DNA from: GWB1-37-8 sp964646925 | GTDB lineage: Bacteria > Patescibacteriota > Microgenomatia > Levybacterales > UBA12049 | DNA length: 20,680 nt | NCBI GenBank assembly: GCA_964646925.1 | Contig: CAZYIC010000018.1 | Span: 1-20,680 of the forward strand | Direction: 5' to 3' | Part shown: positions 7,738-13,578 of the stretch, one piece after another | Layout: each line of letters begins with the position of its first letter | Position numbering within the stretch: position 1 is the stretch's first letter | Program-made: the position numbers and the translations under genes | The notes under the pieces: generated by a model | Database searches by the model: none | What the model saw: the letters and a program-made list of their open reading frames with translations, nothing else | What the model was told of the DNA's origin: nothing

Positions 7738-8190
7738 CTATGGTTTTGGAGTTAGAGTTGGAGTTGAAGTTGGACCAGTAAGATTTGGGATTGTAATATT
7801 GTTTATGCTAAAGTCCTTAATAAGGAACCCAAGCACGAAATTAATTAGGAAAAATGCCAGGAAAACCACAATTAACCCTGTAATTGCGGCAATAATATGT
7901 TTTCTGGCATTTTCAACCTCTGTTTTGTCGCCTCCGGAGGTAATCCATTTAACTCCTCCGTAAATTAGATACAAAACCGCAATTACAGCTGCGACCACAA
8001 AAAATAAAGCAGCAAAAGCTCCCAAAACAGATCCGACATTTCCTCCTTTTCCCAATTCACAAATAGGTTTAAAGACGCCTACTCCGGCGCACACGTCTCC
8101 TATGTTGGTAGTGGCCCCCTGGGCATAGGCAAGAGGAGCAAGGAAAATATAAGCAAATGCAGAAAGGATGGATAAGACCGATTTTCTCAT
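7738..8190 (-). CDS. VirB2-like T4SS pilin with signal peptide
   Basis: A 150-aa protein starting MRKSVLSIL. A longer reading from 8226 is possible, but its first codon overlaps a -35 box, so the start at 8190 is preferred. Residues 1-24 are a signal peptide ending in AYA with cleavage likely before Gln. Then come a Cys-containing segment (DVCAG...PICELG), hydrophobic segment 1 (about 55-77), a loop with TSGGDKTEVENAR, and hydrophobic segment 2 (about 94-118). The tail is Thr/Pro-rich. It fits the T4SS pilin (VirB2/TrbC) fold and probably forms a pilus or membrane subunit. It lies between nadE and another pilin gene and has its own strong promoter. Confidence 0.82.
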   Translation of the reverse strand: MRKSVLSILSAFAYIFLAPLAYAQGATTNIGDVCAGVGVFKPICELGKGGNVGSVLGAFAALFFVVAAVIAVLYLIYGGVKWITSGGDKTEVENARKHIIAAITGLIVVFLAFFLINFVLGFLIKDFSINNITIPNLTGPTSTPTLTPKP

Positions 8191-8197
8191 TAATTTT

Positions 8198-8226
8198 ATA
8201 ATATGCATGATTCTTGCAAAAGTCAA
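8198..8226 (-). promoter_or_regulatory. Strong promoter giving a leaderless pilin mRNA
   Basis: -35 TTGACT (8221-8226), exactly 17 bases of spacer, -10 TATTAT (8198-8203), then 7 bases to the ATG at 8190. Transcription should begin at the start codon itself. This decides the start: the alternative upstream start would lie on the -35 box. Confidence 0.75.
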
Positions 8227-8245
8227 GCCCCAAAAAAATTTTTAA

Positions 8246-9037
8246 TCATTTAATTCTGTATGGAAGATGATGTTTGAATGAATTTGCTTTTGCCCTGTCT
8301 ATAATTTTCTGAGCATTTGGAAAACCCTTTGTGATTATTTGGGAAATTGCTTTTCCTTTGTCAAAGTATAAATACAAAACAATATCGGCTTCTTTGTAGG
8401 AAAATCCGAATTCTCCTTCATCGGTTTGACCCTCCCATAAGCCTGCGGTTGGCACCTGCAAAATTATATTTTTGGGAATATTCAAATACTTCGCTAGTTG
8501 ATAAACTTGAGTTTTATAAAGATGCTGAATGGGTTCAAAGTCAGAGGCTTCGTCACCGAATCTTGTAAAGTATCCCAGGCGAAATTCTGACTTATTCTCT
8601 GTTCCACAGACAAGCGCTTGGTGTTTTTTCGCCAAATCATAAAGAATTACCATTCTAGCCCTTGCCATGATATTTCCAATGCGCAATTGATTCGCCTGGA
8701 AGGTGTTTGTCTTTTCACTTTCCAGGTGCAAGAGATTTCTAAAAGCATCAACAGGGTCTTTTATGGAGATATTGTAAATATTTTCTCGCGGAATATTTAC
8801 TTTTTTGATTAAGGGTTGAAGAAAATTTATTTGGGATTTAAAATAATAAAGATGGGCAATGAAAATATTTTGTGGCGGAATAGATTTTGCAAGAAGAAAA
8901 AGATTTACCGCAGAATCTATGCCTCCGGATAACCCAATTACAACATTTTCAAACCCTTGTTTTTGCAAAACATTTTTAACAAAAGAAATGATTTTGTTTT
9001 CTTCCGCAGCTGGGTTTATTTTAAGTAAGTCACTCAT
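8246..9037 (-). CDS. nadE: NH3-dependent NAD+ synthetase
   Basis: NadE amidates deamido-NAD to NAD using ATP and ammonia, the last step of NAD synthesis. At 263 aa it has only the synthetase domain; no N-terminal glutaminase domain is present. The PP-loop SGGIDS is at residues 37-42. Other family signatures are GTENKSEF, GYFTRFGDEASDFEP with a downstream L.K..V, and PTAGLWEGQTDEGEFGFSY near the C-terminus. nadD lies just upstream on the same strand, so two steps of one pathway are adjacent inside the T4SS-like cluster. The start ATG is preceded by AT-rich repeat sequence without a Shine-Dalgarno sequence. Confidence 0.95.
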   Translation of the reverse strand: MSDLLKINPAAEENKIISFVKNVLQKQGFENVVIGLSGGIDSAVNLFLLAKSIPPQNIFIAHLYYFKSQINFLQPLIKKVNIPRENIYNISIKDPVDAFRNLLHLESEKTNTFQANQLRIGNIMARARMVILYDLAKKHQALVCGTENKSEFRLGYFTRFGDEASDFEPIQHLYKTQVYQLAKYLNIPKNIILQVPTAGLWEGQTDEGEFGFSYKEADIVLYLYFDKGKAISQIITKGFPNAQKIIDRAKANSFKHHLPYRIK

Positions 9038-9038
9038 A

Positions 9039-9146
9039 ATTTTAAATTTTCAATTTTTAATCTTCATTGAATTCTCAATAATTAAATTCTAAAAATTAAA
9101 ACATTTGATATTCATTTCAAATTTTAAATTTCAAATTGAAAATTAT
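9039..9146. repeat. AT-rich intergenic repeat block (nadE-nadD)
   Basis: An almost pure A/T block made of permuted aaattt/caaatt/gaaaat words that are self-complementary. The 27 bases from about 9121 to 9147 recur exactly at 10528-10554 (core TTTCAAATTGAAAATTATC). Related blocks are at 10085-10140, 18121-18222 and 18363-18401. It is non-coding between nadE and nadD and could form hairpins. Confidence 0.65.
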
Positions 9147-9743
9147 CTACGCGTATAGTTTGTTTTCCATTATATACTTTTCCACTTTTTTTGGCGTCAT
9201 ATTTGAAATAGATTTTTTCTCTTTTACTTTTTTGCGTGTAAGCGTTGATGAGATGTATATCGGCGGAAAAGTTTTTCTATCAATTAAAGCAATATTTTTC
9301 GGGACATCAACTTGCTTTGCAATATTTTTAAGTTCTTTTTCCGCTTCCCTAAAACCGGTTCGGGGAATAACAATGAGTCTGAATTTATTTATAATTTCCT
9401 GCCAGTTCTTCCATTTCGTAAAATCATGTACCTGGTCGGTTCCAATAACCCAGGAAAAAAGATCATTGGGATATCGGGATGTCAGAAGATTTAGAGTATC
9501 AATAGAAAAGCTAATCGTTTTTTTTCTTATTTCCAAATCGGAAACTTTAACTTTACCGTTTTCTAAATATTTTGTCATTTCAAGTCTTTTGTCCGGCATG
9601 GACAAGTTTTTGTTAAAAGGATGCTGGTAGCAGGGCATAAGCCAGACTTGGTCAAAATGATATAGCTTTAATAATCGATGGGCAATAGTTGTGTGGCCTT
9701 TGTGAGGAGGATCAAAACTTCCTCCGAGAATTGCGATATTCAT
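9147..9743 (-). CDS. nadD: Nicotinate-nucleotide adenylyltransferase
   Basis: NadD transfers AMP from ATP to nicotinate mononucleotide, forming deamido-NAD, the substrate of NadE. The 198-aa length is typical. The nucleotidyltransferase motif GGSFDPPHKGH is at residues 8-18, including the catalytic (H/T)xGH. WVIGTDQ lies near the middle, and the C-terminal ISSTLTR segment (about 167-173) is a variant of the family's ISSTxIR. The start codon overlaps the stop of the upstream pilin-like gene as ATGA, so translation is probably coupled to it. Confidence 0.95.
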   Translation of the reverse strand: MNIAILGGSFDPPHKGHTTIAHRLLKLYHFDQVWLMPCYQHPFNKNLSMPDKRLEMTKYLENGKVKVSDLEIRKKTISFSIDTLNLLTSRYPNDLFSWVIGTDQVHDFTKWKNWQEIINKFRLIVIPRTGFREAEKELKNIAKQVDVPKNIALIDRKTFPPIYISSTLTRKKVKEKKSISNMTPKKVEKYIMENKLYA

Positions 9744-10084
9744 TTTAAGATGGACAGGAGAGGGATTCCGACAAAACTGCTGACGACATTGATAAAGAAA
9801 AAAGAAATAAAAATAAGAATCAATCCGATAAGCGCATAATATATTCTGTTGCGTCCGGCCTGAACTTTTTGCTTGTCTCCGGTTGAGGTGATTATATTAA
9901 TTGCTCCATGAGCTATTGTGAATACGCTAAAAAGGATAGCTATAACGAGAATTAGATTAATAAAAACGCCTAGAATATTGATTCCTTTATCAAAAAGCCC
10001 CCCAATAGGCACTCCTTGGGGCAAGGGCGTTGCTCCGGTATCTATATTTGGAAAACCTGGTATTGATAATGTTAGATACTTCAT
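9740..10084 (-). CDS. VirB2-like T4SS pilin-family protein, coupled to nadD
   Basis: A 114-aa protein with a Pro/Gly-rich N-terminal segment (1-30) and two hydrophobic segments (about 35-60 and 82-108) joined by a loop with TSTGDKQKVQAGR. This is the same S-x-G-[DN]-x-x-x-[VL] loop seen in the other three pilin-like proteins of the cluster. It has no cysteines and no clear cleavable signal peptide. Its last four bases overlap the nadD start (ATGA). A T4SS pilin/VirB2-like role is inferred from the shared architecture. Confidence 0.78.
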   Translation of the reverse strand: MKYLTLSIPGFPNIDTGATPLPQGVPIGGLFDKGINILGVFINLILVIAILFSVFTIAHGAINIITSTGDKQKVQAGRNRIYYALIGLILIFISFFFINVVSSFVGIPLLSILK

Positions 10085-10140
10085 TAATTTGAAATTTTCA
10101 ATTTTAAATTTAAAATGAATTTTAAGATAAAAAAATTAAA
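10085..10140. repeat. AT-rich repeat, left flank of the four-helix-bundle gene
   Basis: An A/T block (…GAAATTTTCAATTTTAAATTT…) that resembles the reverse complement of the block on the other side of the four-helix-bundle gene (10517-10553). A weak promoter (TTGCTT, 17 bases, TAAAAT) for the downstream pilin gene can be read inside the adjoining stretch, but in such A/T-rich sequence it is not reliable. Confidence 0.55.
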
Positions 10141-10150
10141 AAAGCAAAAA

Positions 10151-10516
10151 CTAGTTAGTATTAATTGCAATTTTAGAGAATATTAAGGTAAATTCTTGAG
10201 CTTCCTGCCATAACTTCTTACATTCTTCTTTTAATTCTTCTACAGCATTTGCTAGTAGTCGCAACCAATATTTGGTTTCTTTTGATTCCTTCTTGCAGAT
10301 AAATATTTTATTTTTAAAATCTTTTTTGCTTGACGCTCCATTTGCTTCACAATAGTTGGCGCCGATGCTGGTTCCAGCTCTTATTAGTTGACCAATAATT
10401 GGAATTGTGATTATTGTTTTCGGCGTTTTTTTGCAAAGCTCTATGATTGCCTCCGAAAATAAAGTCGTTCTTTCCTCTAAATCGTATTTATTATTTTGAA
10501 TTTTAGTTATTAACAT
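10151..10516 (-). CDS. Four-helix-bundle protein (S23 / 23S rRNA intervening-sequence family)
   Basis: A 121-aa all-helical protein. The segment QLIRAGTSIGANYCEA (43-58), then SKKDFKNKIFICKKESKETKYWL (63-85), is the signature of the four-helix-bundle family first found in 23S rRNA intervening sequences. The wider family includes Avd, the accessory protein of diversity-generating retroelements. Here it is a free-standing gene between two pilin genes, flanked by AT-rich repeats in roughly inverted orientation, and its charged helical composition differs from its membrane-protein neighbours. Members are thought to form pentameric, nucleic-acid-binding barrels; the function here is unknown. Confidence 0.88.
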   Translation of the reverse strand: MLITKIQNNKYDLEERTTLFSEAIIELCKKTPKTIITIPIIGQLIRAGTSIGANYCEANGASSKKDFKNKIFICKKESKETKYWLRLLANAVEELKEECKKLWQEAQEFTLIFSKIAINTN

Positions 10517-10553
10517 TTGATTTTAAATTTTAAATTTCAAATTGAAAATTATC
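10517..10553. repeat. AT-rich repeat, right flank of the four-helix-bundle gene
   Basis: It contains a 27-base exact copy of sequence also found next to the nadD stop (about 9121-9147). Its core AAATTTCAAATTGAAAATT is nearly palindromic. It lies between the start of the four-helix-bundle gene and the stop of the ectodomain-pilin gene. Confidence 0.6.
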
Positions 10554-10558
10554 CAGCC

Positions 10559-11722
10559 TTACGGTTGGAATCCCGGGATGCTCAAAATATTAACTCCTAT
10601 AGCCTGTAGGATAACAAAAGAAAAGACAATAAACAACAATCCGATAATTGCCGAAGTCAGCTGTTCGGTTGCGGCTTTGACCGATTCCGGATTCCCCTGG
10701 GAGGTCATAAATCTGTATCCTGAGACAATAATTAAAACTAAAGCAATTCCTCCGGCAATTCCCAAAACCAGACTAAAAATCGACCTGACAAATGCTTGCG
10801 GCTCAGTGCTGATTACTATTCCAAGTCCGGTATCTACCCCCGTACATTTATCGTCTATAAGATATCCCTTAGCGCAGGGAGGAAGAATGTTGAAAATTGC
10901 CTCTTCTGGAGGGATAGATGGGTTAGGTATGCCCGCTTGTCCGCTAGTTAAAGTAGTGGGCGATACGGCAGGTGGAATAGGTATTACGTCAAAAGGTTGG
11001 CTGGAATAATCGCAATTCAATCCGAATATGACAAATGGCCGACCTTGCCTTAGGCAAATTACCTTTGTGTTGTTTTGAGCAGATCCAACATCTATGGGGA
11101 CATTTACAGTATACGGATTATTATTTACAACACTTGCCCCATCCGCATCTTGAAGTTTTCCTATGTAGATGGTGCTTTTTTGATCACCAAAAAATATTGT
11201 ATAAGTTTCATCAGGCAATACGTTGGTAATAACTAGGGGCATTTTAGTGAATTGCTGAACAGGGGATTGCACTTGAAGTTGAGGAGTTCCAAAATTTCCC
11301 TGTTGTGGAGGATAGACATAATAAGTTCCCTGGAGAAGGCGAATCCCCTTGTTATAATCAGTTCTAGGTTTTGAATCCCATAGCGTGTAAGTCCACTCTC
11401 CTTTTTTCGCGAGTTCTCCTCGTAAGGTAATACTGCCCTCAAGAGATTTGCCTTCATTAGCAACAAGCAGTTCCTTTCTTGCGGTAGTCAATGCGTAACG
11501 GTAGTTTTCCCTTCGTAATTCAAGAGTGTAAGTTGTCCTATCTGAAAATGTACGGAGAGCATCGGAGTCAATAGTGAAAGTTAAATCTTTCTCACTGTTT
11601 GCATAAATGGGAATAGGTTTGATGAATACATCAAATTCTACGGCATAGGAAGGAAGGGGATTTAAGAGAGATATTAGAGCAAACAGGAGTAAAAAAATAA
11701 TTGCGGAAACAAATTTTCTCAC
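10559..11722 (-). CDS. Secreted ectodomain fused to a T4SS pilin-like membrane domain
   Basis: A 387-aa protein starting at GTG. The signal peptide is residues 1-27 (hydrophobic, ending SYA). Residues about 28-300 are a beta-rich extracytoplasmic region of unrecognised family, with motifs such as YTLELRRENYRY and Pro-rich stretches; cysteines occur in the KVICL...LNCDY and PPCAKGY...DKCTG pairs. The C-terminal 75 residues contain two hydrophobic segments (about 314-336 and 357-377) joined by TSQGNPESVKAA, matching the pilin loop of its neighbours. It looks like a surface subunit anchored by a pilin-type domain, perhaps a tip, adhesin or assembly protein. Its -10 box ends 6 bases before the GTG. 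Confidence 0.8.
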   Translation of the reverse strand: MRKFVSAIIFLLLFALISLLNPLPSYAVEFDVFIKPIPIYANSEKDLTFTIDSDALRTFSDRTTYTLELRRENYRYALTTARKELLVANEGKSLEGSITLRGELAKKGEWTYTLWDSKPRTDYNKGIRLLQGTYYVYPPQQGNFGTPQLQVQSPVQQFTKMPLVITNVLPDETYTIFFGDQKSTIYIGKLQDADGASVVNNNPYTVNVPIDVGSAQNNTKVICLRQGRPFVIFGLNCDYSSQPFDVIPIPPAVSPTTLTSGQAGIPNPSIPPEEAIFNILPPCAKGYLIDDKCTGVDTGLGIVISTEPQAFVRSIFSLVLGIAGGIALVLIIVSGYRFMTSQGNPESVKAATEQLTSAIIGLLFIVFSFVILQAIGVNILSIPGFQP

Positions 11723-11728
11723 ACATTC

Positions 11729-11757
11729 ATCGTAAGCTAATTTTGAATATTTTGCAA
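11729..11757 (-). promoter_or_regulatory. Promoter of the ectodomain-pilin gene
   Basis: -35 TTGCAA (11752-11757), 17-base spacer, -10 TACGAT (11729-11734), then 6 bases to the GTG at 11722. Each box matches the consensus at 4 of 6 positions. It supports the GTG start and a leaderless transcript. Confidence 0.45.
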
Positions 11758-11784
11758 CAACGTAAGACCTTTCAGGCCACGTTG
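11758..11784. other. Inverted repeat between antitoxin gene and pilin promoter
   Basis: CAACGT (11758-11763) pairs with ACGTTG (11779-11784), with an inner CCT/AGG pair around a 3-base loop. It begins directly beside the -35 box of the pilin gene and lies downstream of the antitoxin stop. It could be a terminator for the antitoxin transcript, although no U-tract follows, or an operator for the pilin promoter. Confidence 0.4.
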
Positions 11785-11799
11785 CGCGGGATTTATTAT

Positions 11800-12024
11800 T
11801 TAAACCTTCTTTTTTTTTGAAACATCGGGAAAATCAGGTAAAGATCCTAAATATTTATCCAAAATAGACCGTATGCCTTTATTTTCTTTGTCAATCGGAA
11901 CAATCTTTGCAATTATCTCGCCATACCTTTTGATAACAGCAGTTTTTTTATTAAAATATACGTCGTTTAAGATATTTGACACATTATTTTTTAATTCGCT
12001 GGCAGAAACATTAACTATATGCAT
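11800..12024 (-). CDS. Phd/YefM-type antitoxin, apparently without a toxin
   Basis: A 74-aa protein. The N-terminal VSASELKNNVSNILNDVYFNKKTAVIKRYGEIIAKIVPI (about 6-44) follows the Phd/YefM fold: a DNA-binding alpha/beta domain with the 'G..IA.I.P' strand. The C-terminal part is charged and would be the toxin-binding region. Antitoxins of this type bind their partner and repress their own promoter. No RelE/Doc/PIN-like toxin lies on either side; the downstream gene is a pilin and the divergent neighbour is an AAA/DUF4143 ATPase. It may be an orphan, or may regulate or pair with the ATPase. Confidence 0.82.
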   Translation of the reverse strand: MHIVNVSASELKNNVSNILNDVYFNKKTAVIKRYGEIIAKIVPIDKENKGIRSILDKYLGSLPDFPDVSKKKKV

Positions 12025-12033
12025 ATGCTGTAC

Positions 12034-12062
12034 ATAACATACAAAATAGACAAAATTGTCAA
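12034..12062 (-). promoter_or_regulatory. Antitoxin promoter with candidate operator
   Basis: -35 TTGACA (12057-12062), 17-base spacer, -10 TGTTAT (12034-12039), then 9 bases to the ATG. GACAA-AA-TTGTC (12049-12060) is an inverted repeat covering part of the -35 box, a plausible site for autorepression. The palindrome GCATATGC (12021-12028) overlaps the start codon. Confidence 0.6.
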
Positions 12063-12069
12063 GAGGTGG

Positions 12070-12096
12070 AATTTATGGAGTCTGATTCCGTAAATT
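12070..12096. promoter_or_regulatory. Hairpin between divergent antitoxin and ATPase genes
   Basis: AATTTATGGA (12070-12079) pairs with TCCGTAAATT (12087-12096) over 10 bp with one G-T pair and a 7-base loop. It sits between the two promoters (12034-12062 and 12139-12168). It may be an operator shared by the divergent genes. Confidence 0.45.
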
Positions 12097-12138
12097 ATGC
12101 TTATTTTAAGGATTTTCAATTTTACGGGCACATTCCTA

Positions 12139-12168
12139 TTGACAAATCCTAAAATTGGTGCTAATAAT
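12139..12168 (+). promoter_or_regulatory. Promoter of the AAA/DUF4143 ATPase, leaderless spacing
   Basis: -35 TTGACA (12139-12144), 18-base spacer, -10 AATAAT (12163-12168, 5 of 6), then 6 bases to the ATG at 12175. It fixes the start at 12175, because a reading frame opening at 12097 would run through the promoter. Confidence 0.7.
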
Positions 12169-12174
12169 AGGAAT

Positions 12175-13341
12175 ATGATCCCAAGATTGGTAGAAAAAGC
12201 TATCCTAAAGAGCCTGGAGTTAAAAAAAATTATTCTTATTCTTGGAGCGCGGCAAGTAGGTAAAACAACTCTTGTAAAAAGAATACAACAGCAATTAGAA
12301 GAATCGGGTAAAAAAACTCTTTATCTTAACTGCGATAACGATGAGGAGAAAAATGTTGTAAATACCACGTCCAAAGTTTTACTTGAAAAGCTCATGGAAA
12401 ACACCCAAGCTCTTATAATAGACGAAGCACAGAGGCTTGAAAACCCAGGGCTGACTCTCAAAATACTTTATGATAATTTTCCAAAACATACGATTATTGT
12501 TACGGGTTCATCTAGTTTTGAGTTGAAAAATAAAATGAGCGATGCCCTAACCGGAAGGTATATTGATTTTACTCTTTTTCCGCTTTCTTTCAGCGAAATC
12601 TTGTCTTATCAAGCGAATTCCCAAAATAAAGTTTTACAAAGGGAATATTCTCAATCTCTTCTGCCGCAAACCCTCTTGTATGGATTTTACCCCGAGATTT
12701 ACCTGCAAAATCGTTCTGGGAACAAAGAACTTTTGCTTGAAAAAATCATAGAAAGCTATCTTTTCCGAGATATATTGTCATTCCAACGAATTAGAAATTC
12801 CCAAGCGGTAAAAGATCTTGCAAAAGCTCTTGCTTATCAAATAGGATCTGAGGTAAACGAGAATGAGTTGGCGACGCGGCTTAAAATCGATAGAAAAACA
12901 GTCATATCCTATTTAGATATTCTTGAAAAAGCGTTTGTGGTAGTTCGTATACGTCCATTCTCTAAAAACTCAAGACGCGAAATAGGCAGAAACTATAAGG
13001 TATATTTTGCCGACCTTGGAATACGAAATGCTCTTATTGGTGATTTTAATCCAGTTGCAATCCGTAAAGATATAGGTTTTTTATGGGAAAACTTTCTTTT
13101 TATAGAGCGTATGAAGATGTTTGCAAATACACAGAAAACTGTTTCTTTATATTTTTGGAGAAGTTACGGAGGTGCGGAAGTAGACTATATAGAAAATCTT
13201 CCAAGTCAAAAAATTGCAGCTTATGAGTTTAAATATTCATCTAACCGCATCAGCCGGGGCGCAGTCTCTTTTGCAAAACAATATGATACAAGAGTACAGC
13301 TTATTACTACAGAAAACTTCTCTGATTTTATCCAGCAGTAA
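12175..13341 (+). CDS. AAA ATPase with DUF4143 domain
   Basis: A 388-aa protein starting MIPRLVEKAI. The AAA_14 domain has Walker A GARQVGKT (24-31) and Walker B ALIIDEAQR (79-87), followed by the sensor-like TGSSSFEL and the GRYIDFTLFPLSFSE stretch typical of this family. The C-terminal DUF4143 half contains a winged-helix-like segment (LATRLKIDRKTVISYLDILEKAFVV) and ends in a restriction-endonuclease-like fold, with Y-x-W-R...EVDY and EFKYS. The family is widespread, often strain-variable, and of unknown physiological role. The frame stays open 26 codons upstream, but that part contains the promoter. It is full length and divergent from the antitoxin. Confidence 0.9.
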   Translation: MIPRLVEKAILKSLELKKIILILGARQVGKTTLVKRIQQQLEESGKKTLYLNCDNDEEKNVVNTTSKVLLEKLMENTQALIIDEAQRLENPGLTLKILYDNFPKHTIIVTGSSSFELKNKMSDALTGRYIDFTLFPLSFSEILSYQANSQNKVLQREYSQSLLPQTLLYGFYPEIYLQNRSGNKELLLEKIIESYLFRDILSFQRIRNSQAVKDLAKALAYQIGSEVNENELATRLKIDRKTVISYLDILEKAFVVVRIRPFSKNSRREIGRNYKVYFADLGIRNALIGDFNPVAIRKDIGFLWENFLFIERMKMFANTQKTVSLYFWRSYGGAEVDYIENLPSQKIAAYEFKYSSNRISRGAVSFAKQYDTRVQLITTENFSDFIQQ

Positions 13342-13409
13342 GATACCTGCTCAGCCGTCCGCCATAAGTCAGGTTTTTGCCCAGCAAAAGTCAAGATTTA
13401 GGCTTCATT

Positions 13410-13450
13410 AAAGTGTAAACTGCGGGCCAGGAACGTGGAACGTACACTTT
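13410..13450. repeat. Inverted repeat upstream of the large tail-anchored protein gene
   Basis: AAAGTGTA (13410-13417) and TACACTTT (13443-13450) form a perfect 8-bp inverted repeat with a 25-base loop that includes a tandem GGAACGT GGAACGT (13430-13443). It lies between the ATPase stop and the promoter at 13531. It could be a terminator-like hairpin for the ATPase or a regulator-binding site. Confidence 0.5.
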
Positions 13451-13508
13451 GTAATGTAAATGTTGTGTTTTTTCGTTCCCAATGTATGAAAGAAATAAAG
13501 AGGAATCT

Positions 13509-13530
13509 TGTCCTGAGCGGGGCCGAAGGA
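13509..13530. repeat. Partial copy of the GC-rich dispersed repeat
   Basis: The segment TCCTGAGCGGGGCCGAAGGA (13511-13530) resembles half of the repeat in the dnaA leader (113-149): the same CTGAG core followed by GCCGAA. Read as protein it gives VLSGAEG, a hallmark of false translation through such repeats, which argues that the frame upstream of 13579 is not coding. Confidence 0.45.
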
Positions 13531-13570
13531 TTGACAAATCTACCTCAAACCCCGTATTCTAGGGGTGGAG
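13531..13570 (+). promoter_or_regulatory. Promoter and ribosome-binding site of the large gene
   Basis: -35 TTGACA (13531-13536), 18-base spacer, -10 TATTCT (13555-13560), then a Shine-Dalgarno-like GGTGGAG (13564-13570) 8 bases before the ATG at 13579. It decides the start at 13579 over the longer open frame beginning at 13435. Confidence 0.6.
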
Positions 13571-13578
13571 ATATTTTT

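Noticed and set aside
8246..10084. UGA recoding (code 25) as in some Patescibacteria
   Set aside because: nadE, the 9740-10084 gene and the 2762-3130 gene all end naturally at TGA with full-length products.
10151..10516. Diversity-generating retroelement suggested by the Avd-like four-helix-bundle protein
   Set aside because: No reverse transcriptase or template/variable repeat pair is present in the window; the protein fits the general S23-like family.
12097..12174. 26-residue N-terminal extension of the DUF4143 ATPase
   Set aside because: It contains the TTGACA/AATAAT promoter; the family normally starts close to the residues encoded from 12175.
13435..13578. 48-residue N-terminal extension of the large protein
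   Set aside because: The stretch contains a dispersed-repeat fragment (reading VLSGAEG) and a full promoter plus Shine-Dalgarno site ahead of ATG 13579.
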